Source of the DNA: Oceanospirillum linum
GTDB lineage: Bacteria; Pseudomonadota; Gammaproteobacteria; Pseudomonadales; Halomonadaceae
Reading direction: 5' to 3'
Length of the DNA stretch: 64,000 bases
Assembly (NCBI RefSeq): GCF_001995095.2
Contig: NZ_MTSD02000003.1
Coordinates: forward strand, 372,001 to 436,000
Position numbers and translations under genes: made by a program. This document shows positions 27,056-36,790 of the stretch, one piece after another. Below the pieces are notes generated by a model. It made no database searches. It was not told the DNA's origin and saw only the letters and a program-made list of their open reading frames with translations. Every line of letters begins with the position of its first letter. Position 1 is the first letter of the stretch.

Positions 27056-27619
27056 ATGAACAAAACATCTTGGTTAAAACTATCTGCGCTTTCACTGGCT
27101 TTCGGCCTTGCGGCCTGTAGCAGCACACCTGAGAAAGCAGCCTCATCAGCATATCCTGACCGGATTGATCAGCCCGTTGTTGCTGACGGCATTGCAGAAA
27201 GTGCCTGCGTAAGCTCAAGCGGTAATATGACACTGGATAAAAAACGCGCTACAGCCAACGCCCGTGCCATGATTGCTCAGTCCATAGAAACCCGAATTAA
27301 AGCGATGGATAAAACCTATCAGCGTGTTACCGAGAGCGAGCAGGAGATGACATCAGGCTCAACCTTTGAAAGTGTCTCCAAACAGGTCACAGAGCAAAGC
27401 CTGAACGGCACAAAAGTTGTTGAAAGCGGCTATTTCAGAATTAATGAGAAAAATCAGTACTGCGTTATGGTTGGCTTTGGCCAACAGGAAACCAAAGCAG
27501 TATTCGACAACGCCATGAAAGCAGCCAAAACCGAGATGAGCCCAACATCTGAGCGAGCGATGTACGAAGAGTTCCGCGCCTATAAAGCTCAGCAGGAACT
27601 GGAAGAGTCCCTACGCTAG
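27056..27619 (+). CDS. LPP20-family lipoprotein
   Basis: A 187-residue lipoprotein precursor: signal peptide with lipobox LAAC (Cys 21), then a domain resembling the LPP20 family, with the TLDKKRATANARAMIAQSIETR helix typical of these proteins. A conserved Cys pair (VSESACVSSS region and NQYCVMVG) may form a disulfide. Serine after the lipid Cys favours outer-membrane sorting by the +2 rule. Related proteins occur near flagellar or envelope genes; function is not known. Confidence 0.8.
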   Translation: MNKTSWLKLSALSLAFGLAACSSTPEKAASSAYPDRIDQPVVADGIAESACVSSSGNMTLDKKRATANARAMIAQSIETRIKAMDKTYQRVTESEQEMTSGSTFESVSKQVTEQSLNGTKVVESGYFRINEKNQYCVMVGFGQQETKAVFDNAMKAAKTEMSPTSERAMYEEFRAYKAQQELEESLR

Positions 27620-27663
27620 AAAGACCATCACCCCGGTCCTGAATCTGTTCAGGATGCCAGCAG

Positions 27664-27701
27664 AACGGGCGTCAGTGACTGACAGCCCGTTGTGCTTTTT
27701 T
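27664..27701 (+). terminator. Terminator of the lipoprotein gene
   Basis: ACGGGC and GCCCGT form the stem, with an inner CAGT/ACTG pairing, followed by TGTGCTTTTTT. It overlaps the first codons of the longest possible methyltransferase frame, which argues for the shorter start of that gene. Confidence 0.75.
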
Positions 27702-27745
27702 CTGCCAGCAACCCAGCTTATCAACACACCACTTTCAGGTTCATC

Positions 27746-28399
27746 ATGACAACCCACTGCTCCGACCCTTGCCCCCTATGCTCCGGTTACAACATTCAGC
27801 ACTACAGTCAGGATAAAAACCGGAACTACTGGCAGTGTCAGACCTGCGATCTTGTCTTTGTGGATAAGTCTCAGCAATTAAACCATAACGATGAAAAAGC
27901 GGTGTACCAGCAACACGAGAACAGCCCTGAAGACGCAGGTTATCGCAAATTTCTCAGCCGTATGTCCCAACCCATGCTTGAGCGTATTTTACCGGATAGC
28001 TATGGCCTGGATTTTGGTTGCGGCCCCGGCCCGACCCTTTCACTGATGTTTGAAGAAGCCGGTCACAGAATGGCAATTTATGACCCCTATTTTGCCAATA
28101 ACCCGGAAGCGCTAAAGCAACCTTATGACTTTATCACCAGTACCGAAGTGTTTGAGCACCTGTCCTCACCGGGAACCGTTCTGGAACAGTTACTACAGAT
28201 CCTGAAACCCGGCGGCTGGCTGGGGTTAATGACCAAACGGGTTATCGATCAGGATGCCTTCAACAGCTGGCACTATAAAAATGACCCGACCCATATCACC
28301 TTTTTTAGTGAACAAACATTCCACTGGATCGCGCAACATTACCTTCTGGAACTGACACTGGTTGACCGGGATGTAGTGCTGTTGCAGAAGCCTGCTTAG
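27746..28399 (+). CDS. Class I SAM-dependent methyltransferase with N-terminal zinc-ribbon motif
   Basis: A 217-residue protein. The N-terminus has two CxxC pairs (CPLC and CQTC), a small zinc-ribbon-like element. The SAM-binding site is LDFGCGPGPTLSLMFEEAGH (motif I), with DFITSTEVFEHLSSPGT and LKPGGWLGLMTK as later motifs of the Methyltransf_11/23 group. The substrate is unknown. ATG 27746 is preferred to the start at 27692, which falls in the preceding terminator. Confidence 0.85.
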   Translation: MTTHCSDPCPLCSGYNIQHYSQDKNRNYWQCQTCDLVFVDKSQQLNHNDEKAVYQQHENSPEDAGYRKFLSRMSQPMLERILPDSYGLDFGCGPGPTLSLMFEEAGHRMAIYDPYFANNPEALKQPYDFITSTEVFEHLSSPGTVLEQLLQILKPGGWLGLMTKRVIDQDAFNSWHYKNDPTHITFFSEQTFHWIAQHYLLELTLVDRDVVLLQKPA

Positions 28400-28568
28400 C
28401 ACCTGATAAAACACTCATCTGCAGTCCATATCCGAATGATTAGCGGACGGGAACGGCTATAACCTTTTACCGTCAATTTTTGCTGTCATCAAAACGACAC
28501 TCCACCGTCAGCCTTCTGTCATTTTATCTGCTTAATGTGGCCACAAAGTATCTTTAAAGGATAGACCT

Positions 28569-30374
28569 GTGGTTAATAGCGAACATACAGCCGGAATTGA
28601 GACTTCAACTGATGCTGAGAAAGCGGTCAACATCGAGCGTATTGTCAGCGAGAAGTTTCCTGCCCTTGCGCGCAGGAACCCTCTGATCAAGAACGGTCTG
28701 TTTCGTTTTCTGCGCTGGCTTTCCAGAGAGCATGAGATCAACCGTTTTATGCAACAGCATCAGGATGCCAGCGCCCCCGCGTTTGTCGACCATGTGCTCG
28801 ATTATTTCGACTTCAGTCTGTCTATTAATGAGAACGAGCGGGAAAACATCCCCACTGAAGGCCGTGTGGTTATCGTGGCGAATCATCCCATTGGCACTCT
28901 GGATGGACTCGCTTTACTGAAGTTGGTGCGTAGTGTGCGCCCGGATGTTCGCATTGTTGCCAATGATATTCTGATGCAGTTCGCTCCGCTGCAACCACTT
29001 CTTCTGCCTGTGGATAACATGAGTCAAACGGGCTACAAAGAAAGTACCGTGCGCATCGTCAACGCCCTGAAAAACGATGAAGCCGTTATTATCTTCCCCG
29101 CCGGAGAGGTTTCACGGGCAGGCCCGGCAGGTATTAAGGATGGTCGCTGGCAGAGCGGATTTCTGCATTTTGCCCGCAAAACCAACAGCCCCATTTTGCC
29201 CATTCATCTGGGTGGCCGGAATTCATCTCTCTTCTATAGTCTGTCATCACTGGCTAAACCTATCGGTACGTTGATGCTGATGCGTGAGATGTTTAAGCAA
29301 CATAAGGTGACTCTGCCGGTACGCATTGGCCAGCTGATTCCCTTGTCTCAGATGGATATCAATGCCTTATCCAATCGTGACAAAATTAAACTGCTGAAAA
29401 AGCATGTCTACCGACTGGCAAAAAACCGCAAACCTTTTTTTCAGACAGAGAAAAGTATTGCGCACCCGGAAGATCGCCGGATTCTGCGGCGGGAATTGAA
29501 GCAATCTCAGTTACTCGGTGAAACCAAAGATGGCAAGCAGATCTATCTGTTTGATAGTTTCCGGGATTCCGTTGTGATGAAAGAGCTGGGGCGGCTGAGG
29601 GAGATCTCATTCCGTAAGGTAGGTGAGGGCAGTGGCGAAAAGCGGGATCTGGATAAATACGATCATTACTATCGACACCTTATTCTCTGGGATGAAGACG
29701 AGCTGGAAATTGTCGGCGCTTACCGAATCGCCGAAGCCAACCGCATTATCGAGAACGAAGGGATAGAGGCTCTCTATTGCAGTACCCTGTTTTCGTTATC
29801 AACCGAGCTGACACCAAAACTGAAACAGGGTATTGAGCTGGGCCGGAGCTTTGTTCAACCCAAATACTGGGGCAAGCGTAGCCTGGATTATCTCTGGTTT
29901 GGTATTGGAGCCTACCTGCGCCACCACCCGGAAGTAGGGTATATGTTTGGGCCGGTGAGCCTGAGTAATAGCTACCCACAGGCGGCTAAGGACCTGATTG
30001 TGTATTACTACAACCATTACTATGGCGCAGAGCACAATCTGGCCCATGCTAACGCGCCCTACTTGCTAAATGCTGCAGAGAAAAAGCATATATCTGCGCT
30101 ATTCACCGGTAATAATGCACAGGAAGACTTCCAGGTGCTTAGGGAACAGCTTGACCATCTGGGCGTTACCGTACCGACGCTTTATAAGCAGTATACGGAA
30201 CTATGCGAACCCGGTGGTATCGAGTTTCTCGATTTCAGTGTGGATGCAGACTTTGGTTACTGCATTGACGGGCTGATTATGGTCAATATTGAGCAGGTCA
30301 AAGAGCGCAAGCGTGAGCGTTATATCAACACAGGACTGAATAAAAAAATAGTCCCAGAGGCCGCGGACCATTAA
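28569..30374 (+). CDS. Two-domain acyltransferase, OlsF-like (PlsC domain plus OlsB-like GNAT)
   Basis: A 601-residue protein with two acyltransferase domains. The N-terminal half is a PlsC-type O-acyltransferase: NHPIGTLDG (H106, D112; one residue longer than the standard HX4D) and FPAGEVSR. The C-terminal half (about 310-590) resembles the OlsB/N-acyltransferase GNAT group. This order is that of OlsF, a bifunctional enzyme that makes ornithine lipids from ornithine in some gammaproteobacteria and Bacteroidetes. Assignment is from domain layout, and hemolysin-type GNAT-PlsC fusions are an alternative. Start is GTG with AAAGGA seven bases upstream. Confidence 0.75.
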   Translation: MVNSEHTAGIETSTDAEKAVNIERIVSEKFPALARRNPLIKNGLFRFLRWLSREHEINRFMQQHQDASAPAFVDHVLDYFDFSLSINENERENIPTEGRVVIVANHPIGTLDGLALLKLVRSVRPDVRIVANDILMQFAPLQPLLLPVDNMSQTGYKESTVRIVNALKNDEAVIIFPAGEVSRAGPAGIKDGRWQSGFLHFARKTNSPILPIHLGGRNSSLFYSLSSLAKPIGTLMLMREMFKQHKVTLPVRIGQLIPLSQMDINALSNRDKIKLLKKHVYRLAKNRKPFFQTEKSIAHPEDRRILRRELKQSQLLGETKDGKQIYLFDSFRDSVVMKELGRLREISFRKVGEGSGEKRDLDKYDHYYRHLILWDEDELEIVGAYRIAEANRIIENEGIEALYCSTLFSLSTELTPKLKQGIELGRSFVQPKYWGKRSLDYLWFGIGAYLRHHPEVGYMFGPVSLSNSYPQAAKDLIVYYYNHYYGAEHNLAHANAPYLLNAAEKKHISALFTGNNAQEDFQVLREQLDHLGVTVPTLYKQYTELCEPGGIEFLDFSVDADFGYCIDGLIMVNIEQVKERKRERYINTGLNKKIVPEAADH

Positions 30375-30575
30375 TGCGGCTCAACCAAAGAGAGTCCGGG
30401 ACTTCCAACTCAGCCCCAGTGCTGTGAACGCATTGAATCATTTATTTTTTCTTCGCACATGCACAAATTATCCGCCATAATACCCTCGAAGAAAACAGTG
30501 TTATCCACATACCGTTAATCTCACTTACAGTTCAGACAAGGTTCTGCATAATCAGCCGTAAAATGGAGTAAGAAA

Positions 30576-31343
30576 ATGTCGTTATCCCTGGAAGGTAAAA
30601 AAGGAATTGTTGTTGGTGTCGCCAATGAGAACAGTATCGCATTCGGCTGCGCTAAAGCACTGCATGAGGCCGGCGCCGAAATCGCTATGACCTACCAGAA
30701 TGAGAAAGCCCGGCCCTATGTTGAGCCTCTGGCAAAAGCCGTCAACGCCAAAATTTTTGTCCCCTGCAATGTGGTTCGGGAAAACGAGCTGGAGCAGCTC
30801 TTTAAAGCGGCGGAGGAAGCCTGGGGTAAGATCGATTTTGTGATCCACTCTATCGCTTGGTCACCCATTGATGAGCTACACGGGCGAGTGGTGGACTCCA
30901 CGCCTGAAGGCTTCAGTAAAGCGATGGATATCTCCTGCCATTCATTTATCCGTATGGCGAAACTGGCTGAGCCTCTGATGAAAGAAGGCGGCTCCATGAT
31001 CACCATGAGCTATTATGGCGCTGAGAAAGTGGTTGATCACTACAATATGATGGGGCCGATCAAAGCTGCACTGGAAAGCTCAGTACGCTATCTGGCAGCA
31101 GAGCTTGGCGAGCATAACATCCGTGTGAATTGCGTCTCGCCTGGCCCTATGATGACCCGTGCGGCCTCCGGTATCGATCAGTTTGATAAGCTGGTTGAGA
31201 GTGCCGAAACCCAGTCACCACTGCAACGGTTAGGTACAACCGAAGAGGTTGGTAATATGGCGGCGTTCCTGATTAGCCCACTCTCATCTGCGATTACCGG
31301 TGGCGTGCATTATGTCGATGCGGGTCATCACATTATGGCGTAA
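30576..31343 (+). CDS. fabI: Enoyl-[acyl-carrier-protein] reductase, FabI type
   Basis: A 255-residue SDR-family reductase for the last step of fatty-acid elongation. It has the FabI-type N-terminal cofactor motif VGVANENSIAFGCAKALHEAGA, the HSIAW segment, and the Tyr-x6-Lys pair (Y156, K163) with YNMMGPIKAALE; the SPGPMMTRAASGI loop is also FabI-like. The sequence is nearer to alphaproteobacterial-type FabI paralogues than to the Pseudomonas one, so the organism may have a second enoyl reductase elsewhere. It follows the OlsF-like gene by 201 bases. Confidence 0.88.
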   Translation: MSLSLEGKKGIVVGVANENSIAFGCAKALHEAGAEIAMTYQNEKARPYVEPLAKAVNAKIFVPCNVVRENELEQLFKAAEEAWGKIDFVIHSIAWSPIDELHGRVVDSTPEGFSKAMDISCHSFIRMAKLAEPLMKEGGSMITMSYYGAEKVVDHYNMMGPIKAALESSVRYLAAELGEHNIRVNCVSPGPMMTRAASGIDQFDKLVESAETQSPLQRLGTTEEVGNMAAFLISPLSSAITGGVHYVDAGHHIMA

Positions 31344-31362
31344 CAGTAAACGGTACCGGGAA

Positions 31363-31398
31363 TTAAAAAAGCCGCTGCAACATCATGCTGCAGCGGCA
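31363..31398 (-). terminator. Terminator of the Cache-HAMP-GGDEF gene
   Basis: GCCGCTGCA and TGCAGCGGC form the stem. The T run (TTTTTT) follows only on the minus strand, so it mainly serves the gene at 31433-32848, although it may also slow transcription from fabI. Confidence 0.8.
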
Positions 31399-31432
31399 TC
31401 TATTGACGATTGAGTCATATAGTTAGTGGATA

Positions 31433-32848
31433 TTAATACTCATAAACCCGGCTACCGCCTTCTTTCTGGGCCCTCAGTAAAGCACGCTCTGCCTCGCTGT
31501 AAAGCAACTCATAACTTTTCCCTCCACCCAGCATACTACTTAAGCCCAAACTGACATTCAGTACATCCCCCAGCTCTGCTTTAAGCTCCTGATGAAGCAA
31601 CATCGCCAGTCTCATGCCCTCGGCTGAATCGGTATAACTGAACCAGTAAGCAAAGCCTTTATCTGCAAGATAGCAGGCATAAAGATCATCCGGTAATACA
31701 TGACGCAGAACACCAACAGCAAGCGCAACCTGATCAGGCTCCAGCACGCCAGCCTTGGACTCAAGGCCAATAACCGCAAAGATATGAGGTGTATTATCAT
31801 TTAGTGTTGGCAGGCTTTCGCGTACTTTCAATTCAAAAGCCTGTTGACTGAGCAGACCTGTTACAGGGTCCTGCTCCGCCATCTCCTTCAGGGACTCATG
31901 GGCCAGCTCCAAAGCTTCTGCCTGAATGCAGATCTGGTTCACCATTTCGTACACACTATCCAATGTCAACGCGTCAGTATTATCCGGAGAGCGAATAACC
32001 GTTTTTGGCTGCATTCTCTTTACCGCTGCCATAAAGCGCCGACCATCCCGGTTAACCTGAACCGCCATCTCCTCCAGAGAGGCTGCCAGGTCATTATATG
32101 ATCTGGAAATATCGGCAACCTCCCTACCTCCGTCAAGGGATAAGCGCCGTCTGAGATCACCACGACCTTCCGACAACTCCCGCATAGAGTAAACCAGTTT
32201 CCGAATCTGAAGATTCACACTGTGAACAAAATACATCATGATCACGCCAATAGAGATGGTCACCAATACCAGATTGATCAGGCTGGAGCTCTGAATATCC
32301 CGAACCTCATTCTTAAGAGCCACCAGATTCAAACCACTTCCCAACGTCCAGCCCCAGGGTTCAAAATAATCGGCATAACTGGTTTTAGGCAGGAGAACAC
32401 TTTTGTCATCTGAGTCAGGCCATTGATAATCAACAAAACCTCCCCCATTTGCTGCCACGTCATAGAGATTGCGAACCAGAGGTAAACCAGTAGGGTCCTG
32501 CATTCCCAGAATATTAGTACCCACCAGCTCTTTCATGCCGTTACTGATGGCAGTGCCTGACTCATCACCCATAAAGATATAGTTATCGCCATCATAACGA
32601 ATCGCTGAGATCGCCTCTAAAGCCAGTGCCTTAGCCTCTTCTTCAGTCAGTTCACCGGCCATCTGTCGGTTGTGGTAATACTGTAAAATACTTCTGGCGA
32701 TATCCACCACGCCTTCAACGTTCCCTTCATAACAGCTCTGGATCGCATGACGGCTATTGGTTGTCTCCAGATAGGAATTCACCAGCATTCCGCTGGCAAA
32801 CAAACCTAAAATCAGCCAGACGCGAGTTGAAATGGATGTACGCTTCAT
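31433..32848 (-). CDS. Cache-HAMP protein with degenerate GGDEF domain
   Basis: A 471-residue membrane sensor. An N-terminal helix, a periplasmic single Cache-like domain (about 30-185; YDGDNYIFMGDESGTAISN is typical of sCache_2), a second helix (about 188-210), a HAMP region and a C-terminal domain that aligns with GGDEF (start AEQDPVTGLLSQQAFEL; end YSEAERALLRAQKEGGSRVYEY). At the place of the GGDEF signature the sequence reads LADKGFAYWF, so metal- and GTP-binding residues are missing. It is unlikely to make c-di-GMP and may act as a receptor or partner. Confidence 0.85.
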   Translation of the reverse strand: MKRTSISTRVWLILGLFASGMLVNSYLETTNSRHAIQSCYEGNVEGVVDIARSILQYYHNRQMAGELTEEEAKALALEAISAIRYDGDNYIFMGDESGTAISNGMKELVGTNILGMQDPTGLPLVRNLYDVAANGGGFVDYQWPDSDDKSVLLPKTSYADYFEPWGWTLGSGLNLVALKNEVRDIQSSSLINLVLVTISIGVIMMYFVHSVNLQIRKLVYSMRELSEGRGDLRRRLSLDGGREVADISRSYNDLAASLEEMAVQVNRDGRRFMAAVKRMQPKTVIRSPDNTDALTLDSVYEMVNQICIQAEALELAHESLKEMAEQDPVTGLLSQQAFELKVRESLPTLNDNTPHIFAVIGLESKAGVLEPDQVALAVGVLRHVLPDDLYACYLADKGFAYWFSYTDSAEGMRLAMLLHQELKAELGDVLNVSLGLSSMLGGGKSYELLYSEAERALLRAQKEGGSRVYEY

Positions 32849-33075
32849 GTAGCAGAATCTCCGTTGCCGTCTTAGCTCTTACTGCGCGATAGATATCTTT
32901 TATAAGTAATTTTCTCCAAGACTAATCTATCTGTTGCGTTATTCAAACCGCACCTCGTTTTCTCACTAATAAGATGTCCTGTTTTTAGGCCTTATAAAAG
33001 AGAATATAGCAAAAGCTTTGCGGCAACCGATATGGAACTCTAAAATAGCGCCATTGTGCACACCAAGGAAATCCA

Positions 33076-33987
33076 ATGGCTAAAAAGAACTACCCTGAAA
33101 GCTTCTGGCATCCAAGATACTGGCCAACCTGGACAGGGTTCTTTTTTATCTGGTTGGCGGCTTTTATGCCCTGGCCTGTCAAAAGAGGGCTAGGACGCCT
33201 GTTAGGGTATTTACTTTGGTTTCTTGCGAAGCGCCGTAGGCATATCACCGAAGTCAATATTGCTCTCTGCTTCCCCGAGCTTACCCCTTCAGAGCAGAAG
33301 CAGCGGGTAAAAGATATTTTTATCGCTAACGGGATAGGTCTTCTGGAAACCGCTACCGCATGGTTCAGAGACCCTGAGTACCTGCGTCCCAGTACACGGT
33401 TAAAGGGCGGCGAACACCTGCAGAATGCTCTGGCCCAGGGTAAAGGTGCTATCATTATTGGCATCCATTTCAGCACACTGGACTTAGCCGGTGCCATCAA
33501 CAAACTTGGCTTTGATATTGATGCCTTTTATCGGAAGCACAGCAACCCGGTTTTTGAATGGATTATGACCCGATCCCGTAAACGCATTTACGGAGCAGCC
33601 ATTGACCGGCACGACCTGAAAGGTGCCCTGAAGCGAATTAAAAGCGGCCGCGCCATCTGGTATTCGCCGGATCAGGATTTTGGCCGCAAGGTCAGCGTCT
33701 TTGCACCCTTCTTTGGTATTGAAGCCGCCTCTATCAAGATGACCGCCCGGCTGGCAAAAATGACCGGCTGCGCCGTTGTACCTCTTGCGGTTCGCCGCCT
33801 GAAAGACAATAGCTACGAACTGGAGTACTTTCCGGCTCTGGATAACTTCCCATCCGGTGACGATATTGCTGACGCCACCCGCATCAACCGTATTATCGAA
33901 GGAATTATCCGCCAGCACCCGGAGCAATATATGTGGATGCACCGTCGCTTTAAAACACGACCGGAAGGTGAAAAAAGCTTTTATTAG
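33076..33987 (+). CDS. lpxL: Lipid A biosynthesis acyltransferase LpxL/HtrB
   Basis: A 303-residue inner-membrane enzyme that adds a secondary acyl chain to Kdo2-lipid A. It shows the N-terminal membrane helix (WTGFFFIWLAAFMPW), the HX4D catalytic motif in GIHFSTLD, the WYSPDQDFGRKVSVFAPFFGI segment and the terminal QYMWMHRRFKTRPEGE. All are family standard. It is monocistronic, 107 bases ahead of ettA, and divergent from the Cache-GGDEF gene. Confidence 0.95.
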   Translation: MAKKNYPESFWHPRYWPTWTGFFFIWLAAFMPWPVKRGLGRLLGYLLWFLAKRRRHITEVNIALCFPELTPSEQKQRVKDIFIANGIGLLETATAWFRDPEYLRPSTRLKGGEHLQNALAQGKGAIIIGIHFSTLDLAGAINKLGFDIDAFYRKHSNPVFEWIMTRSRKRIYGAAIDRHDLKGALKRIKSGRAIWYSPDQDFGRKVSVFAPFFGIEAASIKMTARLAKMTGCAVVPLAVRRLKDNSYELEYFPALDNFPSGDDIADATRINRIIEGIIRQHPEQYMWMHRRFKTRPEGEKSFY

Positions 33988-34094
33988 ACGATCTTCGTTA
34001 TCTCTCTCCCGCTGATGTATCATTAGTCTATTCGGGCCTTTTCAGGCCCACATTTGCTACTTATCAAGATTACTACCAGGAGCATTTTGCTGCT

Positions 34095-35756
34095 ATGGCA
34101 CAGTTTGTTTACACCATGAACCGCGTGGGAAAAGTTGTCCCACCGAAACGAGAGATCCTGAAAGATATCTCTCTTTCTTTCTTCCCCGGTGCGAAAATCG
34201 GTGTACTGGGTCTTAACGGTGCAGGTAAATCTACCCTGCTGCGCATTATGGCCGGCGTGGATACCGAGTATAACGGTGAAGCCCGCGCTCAACCCGGTAT
34301 CAATGTGGGTTATCTGCCACAGGAACCTGAGCTGGATAACAGCAAAAATGTCCGTGAAGTGGTTGAAGAGGCCCTGTCTGAGATCAAAGACGCTCAGGTG
34401 CAGTTGGATGCCGTTTATGCGGCTTACGCTGAACCAGATGCTGATTTTGACAAACTGGCAGCAGAGCAGGCCCGTCTCGAGAACATTATTGAAGCCTCAG
34501 ACGCCCACAACCTTGAGCGTAAACTGGAAGTAGCCGCCGAAGCTCTGCGCCTGCCAGACTGGGAAGCCAATGTTGCCAACCTGTCCGGTGGTGAACGCCG
34601 TCGTGTTGCGCTCTGCCGCCTTCTGCTTTCCAGCCCGGATATGCTGCTGCTGGACGAACCCACCAACCACCTGGATGCGGAATCTGTAGCCTGGCTGGAG
34701 CGCTTCCTGCACGAATACTCAGGTACTGTCGTAGCCATTACCCACGACCGTTACTTCCTCGACAATGTTGCCGGTTGGATTCTGGAACTGGATCGCGGCC
34801 ATGGTATTCCATGGGAAGGCAACTACTCCAGTTGGCTGGAACAGAAAGAAGCCCGACTAGAGCAGGAAGCCAAACAGGAAGTATCCCGTCAGAAGTCGAT
34901 GAAATCGGAACTGGAGTGGGTACGATCCAATGCCAAAGGCCGTCACGCCAAAAGCAAAGCCCGTCTGGCACGCTTTGAAGAGATGCAGTCTCAGGAATTC
35001 CAGAGCCGCAATGAAACCAACGAGATCTATATTCCACCCGGACCTCGCCTGGGTGACAAAGTGGTTAACTTTGAAGGCGTTACCAAAGCTTTCGGCGATA
35101 AACTGCTGATTGATGATCTGAGTTTCAGCGTACCTCAAGGTGCCATTGTCGGTATCGTTGGTGGTAACGGTGCCGGTAAATCGACACTGTTTAAAATGAT
35201 CGCAGGAGAAGAGCAGCCGGACTCAGGTACCGTTGTGATCGGTGAAACCGTCAAACTGGCCTTTGTAAACCAGAGCCGTGAAAACCTCGATGGTAGCAAA
35301 ACCGTTTGGGAAGCACTATCTGACGGCCAGGACATCCTGACTATCGGTGGTTATCAGGTTCCCTCCCGTGCCTACGCAGGCCGCTTTAACTTCAAAGGCA
35401 ATGACCAGCAGAAGTTTGTAAAAGACCTGTCAGGTGGTGAACGTGGACGTCTTCACTTGGCACAAACCCTGAAGCAGGGTGCCAACGTACTCCTACTCGA
35501 TGAACCGTCAAATGATCTGGATATCGAAACCCTGCGCGCACTGGAAGAAGCCCTGCTCAACTTCCCGGGCTGCGCCTTTGTGATCTCCCACGACCGCTGG
35601 TTCCTTGACCGTATCGCCACCCACATTCTGGCCTACGAAGGAGAATCCAAAGTCGAGTTCTTCACCGGTAACTACACCGAGTACGAAGCGGACTATCACA
35701 AGCGAGTGGGTACTGACGTACCTAAGCGTGTGAAATATAAGCGTATCGACGCTTAA
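34095..35756 (+). CDS. ettA: Energy-dependent translational throttle protein EttA (ABC-F)
   Basis: EttA binds the ribosomal E site and couples translation to the ATP/ADP ratio. The 553-residue protein has two ATPase domains with Walker A GLNGAGKST and GGNGAGKST, signatures LSGGERRRVALCRLL and LSGGERGRLHLAQTL, and Walker B LLLDEPTNHLD and LLLDEPSNDLD. The EttA-specific arm insertion in domain 1 and the PtIM linker (KQEVSRQKSMKSELEWVRSN) are present; start MAQFVYTMNRVGKVVPPKRE is characteristic. Confidence 0.97.
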   Translation: MAQFVYTMNRVGKVVPPKREILKDISLSFFPGAKIGVLGLNGAGKSTLLRIMAGVDTEYNGEARAQPGINVGYLPQEPELDNSKNVREVVEEALSEIKDAQVQLDAVYAAYAEPDADFDKLAAEQARLENIIEASDAHNLERKLEVAAEALRLPDWEANVANLSGGERRRVALCRLLLSSPDMLLLDEPTNHLDAESVAWLERFLHEYSGTVVAITHDRYFLDNVAGWILELDRGHGIPWEGNYSSWLEQKEARLEQEAKQEVSRQKSMKSELEWVRSNAKGRHAKSKARLARFEEMQSQEFQSRNETNEIYIPPGPRLGDKVVNFEGVTKAFGDKLLIDDLSFSVPQGAIVGIVGGNGAGKSTLFKMIAGEEQPDSGTVVIGETVKLAFVNQSRENLDGSKTVWEALSDGQDILTIGGYQVPSRAYAGRFNFKGNDQQKFVKDLSGGERGRLHLAQTLKQGANVLLLDEPSNDLDIETLRALEEALLNFPGCAFVISHDRWFLDRIATHILAYEGESKVEFFTGNYTEYEADYHKRVGTDVPKRVKYKRIDA

Positions 35757-35778
35757 CGGTGTATTAACGCCTAACACT

Positions 35779-35810
35779 GAAAGCCGCCTGAATTCGGCGG
35801 CTTTCTTATT
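35779..35810 (+). terminator. Terminator of ettA
   Basis: GAAAGCCGCC and GGCGGCTTTC pair across a seven-base loop, followed by TTATT. It marks the left border of the AT-rich accessory patch. Confidence 0.8.
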
Positions 35811-35836
35811 TCTGGCCTTAATGGAGATAAAGCCCT

Positions 35837-36634
35837 GTGACCACGTTAGATCAGTCCCGAGAAACACTGCCTGATGACACCCCTATCTATAAGTATATCG
35901 ATAAAAAAACGTTCTTTGATTACTACCTGAATACAGACCAGCCAACACTTCTTTTTCGCAATATCCATGAGTGGTACGACAGCCATGAAGGCCGTATCAA
36001 AGGTATGCTTAAGGCTTTCGATAGTAAAACAGGCATCGCGCAAGAAACTCAAGATATTCAAAGTTATCTCGGCTCCTGCTGGGCACTTTGTACCGATGAT
36101 GAAAGACTCTATGACAGTAATATTGAATTGGAATTGGCTAACAACGAACTGGTTAAATTCGGCTCCGATGCCATGTGGCAAACTTACTGCCCTGAAGGCG
36201 GTGTGCGCATTCAAACCACTATTGGAAAGTTACGGGGTATACTTGAAGGCTTTGAGTATCTACACGGTCGCATGAAATATGCCACGCAGAGAGTAGCTGT
36301 AGGGCGTAGTCGTACAGGTATTAAAGATGGCGCACTGTTTATTAAACGAATTCCGTTTCGTCACGAAAATGAATATCGGTTTATTATCACATTACCTAAG
36401 CAGACACAGAGCTTATCTTTACAGTTTGAGCTTATGGATCTTGTTGATGAATTTCTGGTATCGCCAAAGAAAAAACAGGGATGCGATTCGGAGCAGATAA
36501 AAAAAGCTATAACAAAGCAAACAAGCTATCAGCTCGCGGATTTTCATTTCACGGTAGGAGAAAGAGAAACCAAACCAAGAATAAGAATATCAGAGCTCTA
36601 TGACAAGGTTCTTCCAGCAACAGCTAAAAAGTGA
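35837..36634 (+). CDS. DUF2971-like protein, unknown function
   Basis: A 265-residue cytosolic protein. Several positions match the DUF2971 pattern: IYKYIDKKTFFDYY at the start, SCWALCTDDERLYD and AMWQTYCPEGGVRI in the middle (compare CFS...MWAHYA), and FIKRIPFRHENEYRFII near the end (compare K..W.YE.EYR). It lacks the FNDPFD motif. GTG start with GGAG ten bases upstream. It faces the phosphatase-DUF2971 gene. Codon use is AT-rich compared with ettA, a possible sign of transfer. Confidence 0.55.
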   Translation: MTTLDQSRETLPDDTPIYKYIDKKTFFDYYLNTDQPTLLFRNIHEWYDSHEGRIKGMLKAFDSKTGIAQETQDIQSYLGSCWALCTDDERLYDSNIELELANNELVKFGSDAMWQTYCPEGGVRIQTTIGKLRGILEGFEYLHGRMKYATQRVAVGRSRTGIKDGALFIKRIPFRHENEYRFIITLPKQTQSLSLQFELMDLVDEFLVSPKKKQGCDSEQIKKAITKQTSYQLADFHFTVGERETKPRIRISELYDKVLPATAKK

Positions 36635-36790
36635 TTTTAATACCCCTAATAGCGATTATAAGTGCTTACTTTACCTTGATAATCCATCGCATAAACCGCG
36701 CCTCCTCTTTGCGCGCACCGTAAAAATCCATACCGGAGCCTCTGGATGGCATCAGCAGGGTTTTAATACCTTGTACCGGTACATGCTTTA

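Noticed and set aside
36772..36783. 12-base palindrome TGTACCGGTACA between the two DUF2971 genes
   Set aside because: Short and isolated, without T run or promoter; may be chance.
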